A DNA stretch of 64,000 bases from Flavobacteriaceae bacterium UBA3591 (GCA_002375695.1 DFMO01000011.1:1-64000); one strand, 5' to 3'; positions 36,434 through 44,948 are shown, counted from the first letter of the stretch. The notes: generated by a model from the letters alone, not told the origin. Translations and numbers: made by a program.

Positions 36434-37108
36434 TCATAATTTTTGAATTTGCAACATTACTTTTTCTACCATAGCATCGCACTTTTGATTGCCAAATTCA
36501 AAAATAGAAGCATCGTCTGTGATTTTAAAAAGTTCTTCTTTCAATAGTTTTTTTGCGCGATGTAAACGAACTTTTACATTGCTATCTGAAATTTTTAAGC
36601 AGTCAACAATTTCTGAATTACTTAAACCTTCAACGTGATGCAGCATAAAAATTACGCGATATTTTTCGGGTAATTTATCTACTGCCATTTCTATAAAGGC
36701 TCTATTTTCGGTTTTAATTGTTTGTTTTTCAGGATTCATAGGGTTTGTATCTGGCAATTGAAATACATTTTCTAAACTTTCGGTTTTACCGTAATTAACC
36801 GCAATCCTTTTCTTTCGGCGTATTTGCTGTAATGCTTCGTTAATGGCAATTCTAATTAACCAGGTAGAAAATGAAGCTTTATTATTAAATTGATACAGCT
36901 TTAAATAAGCCTTTACATAAGCTTCCTGCATTACATCCTGCACATCGTCTTCAGAATTAATATAACTTCTTATAACCCTAAAAATACGTTGGTTATAACG
37001 TCTTAATAATATTTCAAACAATTCTTTTTCGCCCTCCAAAACTCTTTGCACCACTTGGGTGTCGGTTAATTTGGTTAATTTAAATCTATCGGGTTGTATT
37101 GCATTCAT
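36434..37108 (-). CDS. ECF-like RNA polymerase sigma factor
   Basis: 224 residues. Sigma region 2 (YNQRIFRVIRSYINSEDDVQDVMQEAYVKAYL) and region 4 (LPEKYRVIFMLHHVEGLSNSEIVDCL then SNVKVRLHRAKKLL) are clear; an N-terminal and a C-terminal extension of about 30 residues each lie outside. No anti-sigma gene is adjacent. An inverted repeat lies just upstream of its start. The DoxX-like gene faces it divergently. Confidence 0.92.
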   Translation of the reverse strand: MNAIQPDRFKLTKLTDTQVVQRVLEGEKELFEILLRRYNQRIFRVIRSYINSEDDVQDVMQEAYVKAYLKLYQFNNKASFSTWLIRIAINEALQQIRRKKRIAVNYGKTESLENVFQLPDTNPMNPEKQTIKTENRAFIEMAVDKLPEKYRVIFMLHHVEGLSNSEIVDCLKISDSNVKVRLHRAKKLLKEELFKITDDASIFEFGNQKCDAMVEKVMLQIQKL

Positions 37109-37110
37109 AA

Positions 37111-37152
37111 TGTAACTTTTAGTTTAGATGCTCTGGGTTGCTTAAAGTTACA
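37111..37152 (-). promoter_or_regulatory. inverted repeat upstream of the sigma factor gene
   Basis: TGTAACTTTTA (37111-37121) and TAAAGTTACA (37143-37152) are near-perfect inverted copies about 21 bases apart. The element begins 3 bases before the sigma ATG and also lies before the divergent DoxX-like gene, so it could be a regulator-binding site shared by both. Confidence 0.45.
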
Positions 37153-37214
37153 CATTTTTGTAACCGATGTACTTTTTATACATCAAACCAATAGAACACA
37201 AAAACTTAAAAACT

Positions 37215-37598
37215 ATGACAACTTCTGTAAACACAATGGAAATAAACAAATTACACATGCTTTTAAAATGGGTATTTATAATTGTACCCATTGTCGCGGG
37301 GCTCGATAAATTTACCAATGTGCTTGTAACCTGGGACAACTATTTAGCGCCTGCCACGGTGGAGTTACTCCCCATGAGTGGTGCAGCATTTATGATGGTG
37401 GTGGGGGTAATTGAAATTATTGCCGGAATAATAGTAGCCATAAATACTCGTTTTGGGGCGTATTTAGTTTCGGCTTGGCTAACATTAATTGCTCTAAGTT
37501 TACTGTTTACATGGCATCACCCAGACGTGGCAGTTCGAGATTTGGTTATGGCTGTTTCGGCCTTTGTATTGGCGAAATTGAGTAGCTTTAATCATTAG
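37215..37598 (+). CDS. DoxX-like membrane protein
   Basis: Start chosen at the ATG at 37215 (127 residues); an upstream ATG (37167) would add 16 residues with no family similarity. Four hydrophobic segments (MLLKWVFIIVPIVAGLDKF, FMMVVGVIEIIAGIIVAI, YLVSAWLTLIALSLLF and a C-terminal one) give a DoxX/DUF4149-like layout. Function uncertain; families of this shape are often redox- or quinone-linked. Confidence 0.8.
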   Translation: MTTSVNTMEINKLHMLLKWVFIIVPIVAGLDKFTNVLVTWDNYLAPATVELLPMSGAAFMMVVGVIEIIAGIIVAINTRFGAYLVSAWLTLIALSLLFTWHHPDVAVRDLVMAVSAFVLAKLSSFNH

Positions 37599-37648
37599 TC
37601 AACACACATTATTCTGTGTAAAAATAAATTTATTTTTAAAATCCATCT

Positions 37649-37678
37649 TTGTCAAAAAACCGCTTTTACCTACCTTTG
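37649..37678 (+). promoter_or_regulatory. promoter of the carbonic anhydrase gene
   Basis: TTG (37649-37651), 19 bases, then TACCTTTG (37671-37678): both the -33 and -7 elements at the Bacteroidota consensus spacing, 25 bases before the ATG. The cleanest promoter in the window. Confidence 0.7.
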
Positions 37679-37703
37679 ATTTTCGAAAAATTTTAAAATT
37701 TCC

Positions 37704-38351
37704 ATGGATATAGAACAAATTTTTAAGAATAATCAAAAATGGGTAAACGACAAATTAGGCGTTGATCCTGAGTATTTTAAAAACCTCGCAAACGGTCAAA
37801 ACCCAGACATTCTTTACATTGGTTGTAGTGACAGCCGCGTTACTGCCGAAGAGGTCATGGGCGTAAAACCTGGCGATGTATTTGTAATGCGAAATATTTC
37901 GAACATGGTTTCAAATTTAGATTTAAGTGCCATGAGCGTTATCGATTATGCTGTAGGAGTGCTTAAAGTAAAGCATATAGTAGTATGCGGCCATTACGGT
38001 TGTGGTGGAGTAAAAGCCGCGATGCAATCTAAAGACTTAGGAATTTTAAATCCGTGGTTACGAAACATTCGCGATGTTTACCGTTTACACCGCGATGAGC
38101 TCAATGCTATTACCGATGAAGAGGAGAAGTACAGAAAACTTGTTGAATTAAATGTTCAGGAACAATGTGTAAACGTAATTAAAACGGCCGATGTGCAAAT
38201 AGCGGTACGTAAAGGTGAATTAGCAGTACACGGCTGGGTAATGGACATTGCTTCGGGTAAATTAATTGATTTAAAAATAGATTTTGAACAAATCTTGGAG
38301 GGTATCATGGAAATATACCGTTTAAACAAAGACGAATTAGAAACTAAATAA
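37704..38351 (+). CDS. beta-carbonic anhydrase
   Basis: 215 residues; interconverts CO2 and bicarbonate. Zinc-site motifs CSDSRVTAEE (about residues 41-50) and the HYGCGGVKAA segment (about 97-106) are intact, with the Asp-Arg dyad. No signal peptide, so cytoplasmic. A strong hairpin starts within the stop codon. Confidence 0.96.
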   Translation: MDIEQIFKNNQKWVNDKLGVDPEYFKNLANGQNPDILYIGCSDSRVTAEEVMGVKPGDVFVMRNISNMVSNLDLSAMSVIDYAVGVLKVKHIVVCGHYGCGGVKAAMQSKDLGILNPWLRNIRDVYRLHRDELNAITDEEEKYRKLVELNVQEQCVNVIKTADVQIAVRKGELAVHGWVMDIASGKLIDLKIDFEQILEGIMEIYRLNKDELETK

Positions 38352-38393
38352 ATAAAGCAGCCGTTTCAATATTTTTGAAACGGCTGCTTTATT
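38351..38393 (+). terminator. intrinsic terminator after carbonic anhydrase
   Basis: Nearly perfect 19-bp stem (38351-38369 with 38375-38393) and a 5-base loop, beginning on the last base of the stop codon. Confidence 0.88.
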
Positions 38394-38442
38394 CTTCACT
38401 AAAAATATAACTTTTCATATTTAAGTTAAATTTTTCATTTTT

Positions 38443-39021
38443 TTACTGTTTAGTAACTTTAAATGTAGATTCCATATCGCCCGAAATTGCATTAATAAAA
38501 TACATCCCAGTTTCTAAATTAGACATATCAATTTCGGTTACATTGCCACTCGCTGCGCCCTGTGCCACCAATTTGCCTAAAATATTATAGATTTTATAGC
38601 CGTCTAATTTATAGAGCGATGCTACCGTTAACTTATTGGCCACAGGATTTGGATAAAATGAAATATTCATTCTAAATTTATCTTCAACCGAAGCAATATT
38701 ATCTACCGTAATGGTACCTTCCATATTTGAGTGTACATCGCATTCATAATCATTAACGCCCACCTGAGTGAAAGTATACGAAAATTGAGTGCCATTTCCG
38801 GTAAGTATCCCACTGTCAAAACTTTCTTGACTACCGGAATCACTGGTTACAGAATGTGGCACATCGTCTGTCCATGTCCAACGCACTGTATCTCCAGGCT
38901 CAATGGTGATACTAGCATCGGCATAAGGAATACCAACATACCAGTCTAGATCAAAAGTGGTTTGTGCGCCTGCCATCGAGACGGTTAGCGCCATAATAAA
39001 TAATAGTTTTAGTTTTTTCAT
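38443..39021 (-). CDS. plastocyanin-like copper protein with T9SS sorting domain
   Basis: 192 residues: Sec signal (LLFIMALTVSMAGAQ), then a cupredoxin domain. The first copper ligand His is in DDVPHSVTSDSG; Cys, His and Met are in YECDVHSNMEGT, spaced as in type 1 copper proteins. The last 75 residues are a type A T9SS sorting domain (FYPNPVANKLTV ... LETGMYFINAISGD ... FKVTKQ), so the protein is exported to the cell surface or medium. A surface-exposed electron carrier is inferred. It lies 78 bases after the DUF5777 gene. Confidence 0.9.
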   Translation of the reverse strand: MKKLKLLFIMALTVSMAGAQTTFDLDWYVGIPYADASITIEPGDTVRWTWTDDVPHSVTSDSGSQESFDSGILTGNGTQFSYTFTQVGVNDYECDVHSNMEGTITVDNIASVEDKFRMNISFYPNPVANKLTVASLYKLDGYKIYNILGKLVAQGAASGNVTEIDMSNLETGMYFINAISGDMESTFKVTKQ

Positions 39022-39099
39022 AATAATAGAGTTTAGATTAATAAAAAAGTTAGTACTGCTTTATATATCTTAAAATATTTTTTAAGACCGAAATATGCC

Positions 39100-39987
39100 T
39101 TAAAAAACACGACTTATATTAAACCCAAAATAGAAATCACCATCGGTCCAATTGCCTTGCCCCTGCACAATAAAGCCTTCTTCAAACATAGCTTGGGCGT
39201 TTGTAAAATGCATTTGAAATACATGACCACCAGTTTCAATATCTACCCCAACAGATAGCGGATTTCTATAATTTGAATTATCATTTCGGTTAAGGTGAAT
39301 CCCATAATCGGCATTAATACTTACCCGTTTTGAAATTTTATAACGCCCGCCCAACCCCAGGGCATATTGATTAAATTCTTCATCGTGATTTAGGGTTGTT
39401 CCGTTGGCTAAGACCTCACGACTACGGGTTGCCAAATTTTCGTGAATAAAAGTTGGCGCAAAAAGCAATGAAAATGATTCATTAAATTTTTTGGAAAGTA
39501 AAAGTTGCGAGGTGTAGGTTAGCCTGTCTTTAAATTGCAGGTTTGTAAATTGATCTTTGTCTAAAGAAGTATTTACAGTAACCAGGTTATAACCCACTAT
39601 GGTTATTGGAAAGCCTTCTCGTTGCTGCGATACCAAACGGTATTTTATATGACCTCCATATTTTTTTTGAAATGAACTACGCGCTACTCCTACATTTAAC
39701 CAATTGGTAAACCCGTAAATAAATTTTAATTGTGTAACTGCATTGTCTAAACCAAAAAAATCTTTAATACCGTTTTTCACAGATCCAAAACGATGCGCTA
39801 CTACAAAATAAAAGTCGTTTTTATCGGCTAGTTTTGTGGTTTCAAAATTTACTACTTTTAATCCTTTAAAGGTTGCTGTAACGGTTTTATCTATTTCTAC
39901 CTCACTTTCAAGCTCGCTCAACAAATCGTCTTGCGCCAATAAACACAAAGGGAAAAAGAAAATTAGGAGTGTTAGTTTTTTAATCAT
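39100..39987 (-). CDS. DUF5777 family beta-barrel protein
   Basis: Start set at the ATG at 39987 (295 residues) because an upstream in-frame start would place 23 non-hydrophobic residues before a perfect signal peptide (LTLLIFFFPLCLLAQ). The rest is beta-rich with a repeated G-x-G-R-Y/LNRND pattern and ends in Phe (FGFNISRVF), as for an outer-membrane barrel. Function unknown. Last gene of the packed operon cyt-yceI-OB-DUF5777; starts 5 bases after the OB-fold gene stop. Confidence 0.85.
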   Translation of the reverse strand: MIKKLTLLIFFFPLCLLAQDDLLSELESEVEIDKTVTATFKGLKVVNFETTKLADKNDFYFVVAHRFGSVKNGIKDFFGLDNAVTQLKFIYGFTNWLNVGVARSSFQKKYGGHIKYRLVSQQREGFPITIVGYNLVTVNTSLDKDQFTNLQFKDRLTYTSQLLLSKKFNESFSLLFAPTFIHENLATRSREVLANGTTLNHDEEFNQYALGLGGRYKISKRVSINADYGIHLNRNDNSNYRNPLSVGVDIETGGHVFQMHFTNAQAMFEEGFIVQGQGNWTDGDFYFGFNISRVF

Positions 39988-39992
39988 CGCTT

Positions 39993-40370
39993 TTATTTTA
40001 CAACCGTACTTTGGTCTATTTTTACAATGTCGAATAACTCGTCGTAACCAATACAACGGCCTTTAATTTTAATTTTATCGCCTACTTTATCTTCAGAAGT
40101 TAAATTGTCGAAGCTCGCGTAAACACTTCCGTTTAACGTAATTCCATTTTCTTCAACATCCGAAATTTTACCCGTTACAGTAATGGTTTTATTTAGCAGT
40201 TCTTCGGCATTATTGGTTTTAAATCGCTCCAATAAATACGGCGCAGTAATTTCGAGAGTTGAAGTTTCAGTTTTAATATCTCTGTGGTCTTGGTAAACAT
40301 AGTTGTACCCAAAAAATCCTACTATCGCTAAAAACACAACTATAATTACAATAAGTCTTTGCTTTTTCAT
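39993..40370 (-). CDS. OB-fold (tRNA_anti-like) envelope protein
   Basis: 125 residues. One N-terminal membrane segment (LIVIIVVFLAIVGFFGYNYV), then an OB-fold of the tRNA_anti-like type: LLNKTITVTGKISDVEENG, GSVYASFDN and DKIKIKGRCIGYDEL. Probably anchored in the inner membrane facing the periplasm. Directly coupled to yceI (12-base gap) and DUF5777. Confidence 0.85.
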   Translation of the reverse strand: MKKQRLIVIIVVFLAIVGFFGYNYVYQDHRDIKTETSTLEITAPYLLERFKTNNAEELLNKTITVTGKISDVEENGITLNGSVYASFDNLTSEDKVGDKIKIKGRCIGYDELFDIVKIDQSTVVK

Positions 40371-40382
40371 GGGTTCAAAATT

Positions 40383-40931
40383 TTATTGTTTTTGCAACCG
40401 AAATTCTACCGAAACATCTACATCTTCAGCAATTTTATTACTTACAATTGATGGAATTTTTATATTAAAATCTTCGGGTTGCATTACAAATTTGGCAGTT
40501 AACAATAACGCATCTCCATCTACCGAAATAGTAGCAGGTACATCCATTGTTTTATCCGTTCCGTGCATATTAAAAGTTCCACTTATTACGTATTCAGTTT
40601 TCTCAGCTATATTAGCAAGGTTAAAATCTTGAATACTTCCTTTAAAAGTTGCTCGCGGATATTTGGAAGATTCGACGTAATTTTCGTTGAAATGTTCTTC
40701 CATCAAAGCCACTTTAAACCGAAATCCTTTTATTAATGCGAGCGCGGCAAACTTGCCGGTAGCGGCGTCGAGTACAGCGCTTACATCATTGTTTTTTGCC
40801 TTTACCTCTTCAAACGAAGGCACCGAGGCTTCAAACTTTATTTGTCCGGTTTTTGTAGCATATTTCTCTTGGCCTATTGCCGTAACAATAAAAGCGAAGC
40901 AGATAATTGTAAAAGCGATTTTAGTTTTCAT
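40383..40931 (-). CDS. YceI family protein
   Basis: Start chosen at the ATG at 40931 (182 residues) after which a signal peptide begins (FTIICFAFIVTAIGQ). YceI lipocalin-like fold: KTGQIKFEASVPSFEEVKA, then FNENYVESSKYPRATFKG and YVISGTFNMHGTDKTMDV. YceI proteins bind isoprenoid/quinone-like lipids in the periplasm. Overlap-free but only 5 bases after the cytochrome gene. Confidence 0.92.
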   Translation of the reverse strand: MKTKIAFTIICFAFIVTAIGQEKYATKTGQIKFEASVPSFEEVKAKNNDVSAVLDAATGKFAALALIKGFRFKVALMEEHFNENYVESSKYPRATFKGSIQDFNLANIAEKTEYVISGTFNMHGTDKTMDVPATISVDGDALLLTAKFVMQPEDFNIKIPSIVSNKIAEDVDVSVEFRLQKQ

Positions 40932-40936
40932 ATGTT

Positions 40937-41299
40937 TTAATTTTCCAATAAACCGTCGAGATTCCATTGTGTTATTAAGTCTATTTGTTGTTGTGGTAAA
41001 CGAGGGCCGCCCAATGGCATTAAGCCTTGCGCACCTTCTTCTCTACTAATACGATCAATCAACCCTCTATTTTGCACCGCATTTTTTACTTCTGAATATG
41101 TAGTTAAAGGCATTGGGGCTCCATTTTGGGGAGGATTGCTATGGCAAGCCGTACAGTTATTTTGAAATATAAAAGCAACATCTTGATAGGTAACGACCTC
41201 TCCTTGATTTTCTTCTTGAATTTCTTCAATATCATCATAGGTGCTGGTGCTGCAACTCACTAATAAAACTGAAAAAAGAACTATCAAAAATGGTTTCAT
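40937..41299 (-). CDS. small c-type cytochrome lipoprotein
   Basis: 120 residues; lipobox VLLVSCSTST (Cys near 16). One heme motif CTACH in FQNNCTACHSNPP and a candidate axial Met in GLMPLGGPRLPQ. First gene of the operon that continues with yceI, OB-fold and DUF5777. A GTAGGG-type promoter motif lies about 30 bases upstream of the ATG. Confidence 0.9.
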   Translation of the reverse strand: MKPFLIVLFSVLLVSCSTSTYDDIEEIQEENQGEVVTYQDVAFIFQNNCTACHSNPPQNGAPMPLTTYSEVKNAVQNRGLIDRISREEGAQGLMPLGGPRLPQQQIDLITQWNLDGLLEN

Positions 41300-41319
41300 A
41301 TTTGTTTTTTTTGCCTTAA

Positions 41320-41355
41320 CTATTTATAAAACAGCTTACAACATAAACACCCTAC
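41320..41355 (-). promoter_or_regulatory. candidate ECF-sigma promoter before the cytochrome/YceI operon
   Basis: On the minus strand GTAGGG (41355-41350), 15 bases, then CTGTTT (41334-41329), ending exactly 30 bases before the ATG. Same motif and spacing as three other intergenic sites nearby (42996-43022, 44871-44897, 45468-45494). Confidence 0.6.
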
Positions 41356-41410
41356 CTAAACATTTGAAAAATTTTGAATTATTTTGCTGATTTTCAGAAT
41401 ATAAACAAAA

Positions 41411-41434
41411 AAAGCCACGGCGAACCGTGACTTT
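41411..41434 (-). terminator. intrinsic terminator after the 501-residue repeat lipoprotein
   Basis: 10-bp stem (41411-41420 with 41425-41434, one G-T pair on the minus strand) with a UUCG tetraloop and a T run, 27 bases past the stop. Confidence 0.85.
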
Positions 41435-41460
41435 AATTTGGGGGAGAAAATTAGAAAAGT

Positions 41461-42966
41461 TTATAATTTTTGAAAGGTTAAATAATCGGTTCCGCCATTA
41501 CCTCCGCTTACATCAAATAGTTCAACTCTTGTAGTTGTATACGTAACAACATCCCAGTCATCGTTAAATTCATCAAATGGGACAGCAGTTCCAAAATCAA
41601 GGTTTACGTCTAGTCCGCTACCACTAGTAACCACACTCCAAGTACCCGTGATAGTATTATTATTATTTACGGCGAGTACACTTCCATCACTATTAAAAGT
41701 TAAAACATAGCCGTTATAATCAATAGTTTGGTCATCGCCATCGTCTATATAGCTTTCAACAAACCATTGCCCGTCTAAAAGTATATTTGTAAGTTCTGTC
41801 GTGTTTCCGCCGCCGCTACAACCTTGGTATGGATTTCTTCCGAAATCTAAATAATCGGTGCCACCGTTTCCACCGCTAACATCCATTAGTTTAATAATTT
41901 GCGCATCAAAACTAATTACATCCCAATCGTCATTTAAGTCTTCAAATGGATCGTCTCCACCGGTAATTTCAAAATTCAAAACTAAATCGATACCGCTGTT
42001 GCTACTCGTGGCAGACCAAGTTCCATTTACAGTGTTTGAATTGCTTGTAGCTATAACTGTTTGGTTGGCATTAAAAGTGAACTCATAATCTACATAGTCG
42101 CAAGTTTCATCAACCCCGTCGTCTTCCAGAAGATTAACGTACCAAACGCTTGTGGTAAGATTATCGACAAAATCGGAAGTGTTTCCGCCGCCACCGCCAC
42201 CATTGGGTGTACGTTCAAAAGTTAAGAAATCTATAGTGCCATCGCCACCGCTTATGTGTTTTAATTTAATTATATCTTGTGTGGCTTCAATTATATCCCA
42301 ATCTTCGTCTAATTCATCAAAAGGATCGCTTTCGCCAAAATACAGTATTAAATCTGGAGTGGTACTTGTAGTTAGGTTCCAACTACCATCTACTGTTGTA
42401 GTAGCACTTACTGCTTGCGCCGTATTATCTGTCGCGAAGGTAAATTCATAACCTGCAAAGTCGCTCGTTTCGTCCTCATCATCAAAAAAGTAGGTAATAA
42501 ACCACGAACCAGAAGTCAAAATAGTTTCAAAATCTGAAGGGACTCCTCCCCCGCCTGAAGCACAACCAGAAATTAAAGTAACAAGTTCGGCATTACTGTT
42601 AACGGTTACAACGGTTCCATCCTGTAATACTACACTAATAGGAAATTGTAGAGCGATATAAGTACCGCTTTCTAACGATAATAATAATGCCAAAAGCTCC
42701 CCATCGCTATTAACTGTTTGTGTGCCTGTTTGTTGTTGATTTGAATCGTATATAAAAAATGTTACTGGGTAAAGAAGGTCGATACAATCTATAGACGAAG
42801 TATTATTAACATCGGAAGTACGAAGTAATAAATCGGCCAATTCAGAATTATTAGCAATTAAACTCGAATCTGGATTTTCGGTGGGCTGAGTATCGTCTTC
42901 AGAACATGCGTAGGCACCAAAAATCAATAAGCTTATAAAAATCGATAATTTTATGAATCTAGTCAT
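41461..42966 (-). CDS. triple-repeat lipoprotein A
   Basis: 501 residues. Lipobox LLIFGAYACSEDD (Cys near 21). Residues of about 35-135 contain one copy of a CIDLLYPVTFF...LVTLISGC domain with paired Cys. Three beta-rich repeats of about 110 residues follow (about 145-255, 262-376, 388-501), each with a W(F/Y)V start, a GYxxTF strand, a V.G.W turn, a DDWD motif and a final SGG..G..DYL.F. Gly-rich linkers join the repeats. The repeats recall a lipocalin-like META or DUF fold but I cannot name it. Same architecture as the next gene; candidate ECF promoter upstream. Confidence 0.85.
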   Translation of the reverse strand: MTRFIKLSIFISLLIFGAYACSEDDTQPTENPDSSLIANNSELADLLLRTSDVNNTSSIDCIDLLYPVTFFIYDSNQQQTGTQTVNSDGELLALLLSLESGTYIALQFPISVVLQDGTVVTVNSNAELVTLISGCASGGGGVPSDFETILTSGSWFITYFFDDEDETSDFAGYEFTFATDNTAQAVSATTTVDGSWNLTTSTTPDLILYFGESDPFDELDEDWDIIEATQDIIKLKHISGGDGTIDFLTFERTPNGGGGGGNTSDFVDNLTTSVWYVNLLEDDGVDETCDYVDYEFTFNANQTVIATSNSNTVNGTWSATSSNSGIDLVLNFEITGGDDPFEDLNDDWDVISFDAQIIKLMDVSGGNGGTDYLDFGRNPYQGCSGGGNTTELTNILLDGQWFVESYIDDGDDQTIDYNGYVLTFNSDGSVLAVNNNNTITGTWSVVTSGSGLDVNLDFGTAVPFDEFNDDWDVVTYTTTRVELFDVSGGNGGTDYLTFQKL

Positions 42967-42992
42967 TTTTTAGGTTTTTTGGGTTTCTAATA

Positions 42993-43022
42993 GTAAGACA
43001 AACGAAAAATGAAAAACCCTAC
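42993..43022 (-). promoter_or_regulatory. candidate ECF-sigma promoter before repeat lipoprotein A
   Basis: Minus-strand GTAGGG (43022-43017), 15 bases, TTGTCT (43001-42996), again 30 bases before the ATG. Confidence 0.6.
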
Positions 43023-43082
43023 CTTAAATTATCAGTTTTTAAGTAAAATTAAATTTACAATTACAAATTACCTGAAACCGAC

Positions 43083-44846
43083 TTAATTTTGTTTAAAAAC
43101 TAAAGTGTCTTCTATTTCACCTTGACTGTTTCTGGTTATAAAAGTTACTGAAGTAGGCGAATACTGCAACGCCTTATAGTTTTGGTCATCGGCTCTGTTT
43201 AAAGGACTGTCCATGTCAAATTCAAAATTGAGTTCTTGTCCACTTACCGTAACTATCCAAATGCCATAGACGTATTGGGAGCCGTTGGATGCAAAGACGG
43301 TTTCGTTGTTGTAAAAGTTAAAATCGAAGCCGTAAAAGTCTGCAGTTTCATCATCGCCATCGTCCAAATATTTTTCAACATACCAAGTGCCCGTTTCTAA
43401 AATATCGCGTAATTCTTGGGCATTTGGACCGCCGCCTCCGCCGCCATTTGGCTCACGACCAAATGTAAGTAAATTGGTACTGCTGCCTCCGTTACTTTCA
43501 TCTATCAATTTTATAATAATTTGGCTTGATTCTACAACACTCCAATCGTCATTTAAGTCTTCAAAATCACTATTTGTAGCTGTGTCAAAATTGAGGATAA
43601 TTTCTAAATTATCACTTTCTACTTGCGCAGTCCAATACCCATTAACAACGTTGCTATCACTAACGGCTGTTGCCGAACCATTTGCGAAGAATGTAAATTC
43701 GTATTCGTTAAAATTTGTAGTATAATCTATTCCTTCCTCTTCCAATAGGTTTACATACCAACTACCCGTAATTAGATTTTCAATAAACAAATTGAGTTCG
43801 GTATTGGTACTTCCGGTGTTAGGCTCTCTTCCAAAGGTGAGATAATCTGTACTACCATCACCACTAATGTTTTTTAATTTTATAAAGTTTGAATTGGCTT
43901 CGAGTATTTCCCAATCTTCATTAAACTCAACTAATGGTTCATTATTTCCAAAAAATAAATTGAGTTTTAAATCTTCAACAAGCGCCCAAGTGCCGTTAAC
44001 TACCACGCCATTTTGCTCGCTTTGCGCTGTGCCATCGAGAGCAAACGTAAATTCATAGCCCGCGTAATCATCAGTTTCGTCATAATCGTCAAAAAAGTAA
44101 TCTACGTACCAAATTCCCGTTGATAGATCTTGCTCAAATTGCGAAATATCTATTGGGTCGTCATTGGTATTTGCAACACAATCTAAAATAACGGTTTGTA
44201 ACTCTTGGTTGCTATTTACGCTAATAACAGGGTTGTTTTCTACTTGTAGACTTACAGGATAGTTTAAACTAATAATATCATCACTTTCTAAATTATACAA
44301 AAACATAAAAAGCTCCCAGTTGTCTGTAATCGTAACGGTTCCTGTTTGTTGATTGTTTAAATTATAAGTGAAAAAAGAAGCTGGGTACACAAAGTTTACA
44401 CAGTCTATTGCCAGATTTGAAGTATCACAATTGGCAGCCAATGCATCCAATTCGGTTTTATTGTTTACAGTTGTTTCGGAATAATCAAAAAACTTTAAAG
44501 TAATGGGAAAAGTAATTTCTAAGGTATCGGTATCGTTTGGAAACAAATTAAAAATAGCCTCAATTTCATTAATATCTTCGGGGGTATTTACCGTCACCTG
44601 CTGCCCGTTAGCAACTACAGTTATTGGCAAAACAATAGAAGTACAGCTGTTATTGTCTATTATATCGTCATACTTACCCGAGTTTTGGGAGGTACGCAAC
44701 AACAAATTTGTTAGTGCAGAACTTGCCGAAATAGTTTCCTCTTCGGTTTCATCAATATGTTCTTCTTCCTCCTTCTGGCAGGAAAATACAGTAACACATA
44801 ATAAAGCCAATAAAAATAAACGGAAAAAGAGGTAAGTTTTCTTCAA
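43083..44846 (-). CDS. triple-repeat lipoprotein B
   Basis: 587 residues from a TTG start at 44846. Lipobox VTVFSCQKEEEE (Cys near 23) followed by an acidic stretch. Two copies of the Cys-paired N-terminal domain (C...IVLPITV...C and C..FVYPASFF...C), one more than lipoprotein A, then three of the same roughly 110-residue repeats (about 235-345, 350-460, 470-585) with Gly-rich linkers (GGGGGG). Repeat 1 matches repeat 1 of A (YFFDD-DET, AGYEFTFA), and repeat 2 matches repeat 2 of A (WYVNLLE), so the whole gene was duplicated after the internal triplication. Confidence 0.85.
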   Translation of the reverse strand: MKKTYLFFRLFLLALLCVTVFSCQKEEEEHIDETEEETISASSALTNLLLRTSQNSGKYDDIIDNNSCTSIVLPITVVANGQQVTVNTPEDINEIEAIFNLFPNDTDTLEITFPITLKFFDYSETTVNNKTELDALAANCDTSNLAIDCVNFVYPASFFTYNLNNQQTGTVTITDNWELFMFLYNLESDDIISLNYPVSLQVENNPVISVNSNQELQTVILDCVANTNDDPIDISQFEQDLSTGIWYVDYFFDDYDETDDYAGYEFTFALDGTAQSEQNGVVVNGTWALVEDLKLNLFFGNNEPLVEFNEDWEILEANSNFIKLKNISGDGSTDYLTFGREPNTGSTNTELNLFIENLITGSWYVNLLEEEGIDYTTNFNEYEFTFFANGSATAVSDSNVVNGYWTAQVESDNLEIILNFDTATNSDFEDLNDDWSVVESSQIIIKLIDESNGGSSTNLLTFGREPNGGGGGGPNAQELRDILETGTWYVEKYLDDGDDETADFYGFDFNFYNNETVFASNGSQYVYGIWIVTVSGQELNFEFDMDSPLNRADDQNYKALQYSPTSVTFITRNSQGEIEDTLVFKQN

Positions 44847-44867
44847 ATTTCAACTTTTATACTAAAG

Positions 44868-44897
44868 CTATAACAAATTAATAAAAATTAACCCTAC
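44868..44897 (-). promoter_or_regulatory. candidate ECF-sigma promoter before repeat lipoprotein B
   Basis: Minus-strand GTAGGG (44897-44892), 15 bases, TTGTTA (44876-44871), 25 bases before the TTG start. Shares the 100-base divergent region with the sigma gene's own -7 box. Confidence 0.55.
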
Positions 44898-44920
44898 CCA
44901 ACAAGTTGAAATCTTTTAAA

Positions 44921-44928
44921 TATATTTG
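44921..44928 (+). promoter_or_regulatory. housekeeping -7 box of the ECF sigma gene
   Basis: TATATTTG (TAnnTTTG), 20 bases before the sigma ATG at 44949; suggests that the sigma gene itself uses the primary sigma factor. Confidence 0.5.
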
Positions 44929-44948
44929 AAACAAACCAAGCTCTTTTT

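Noticed and set aside
41858..42451. Proline-rich ORFs opposite the Gly-rich linkers of the repeat lipoproteins
   Set aside because: Antisense shadows of biased codons (GGN linkers); no start context or family match.
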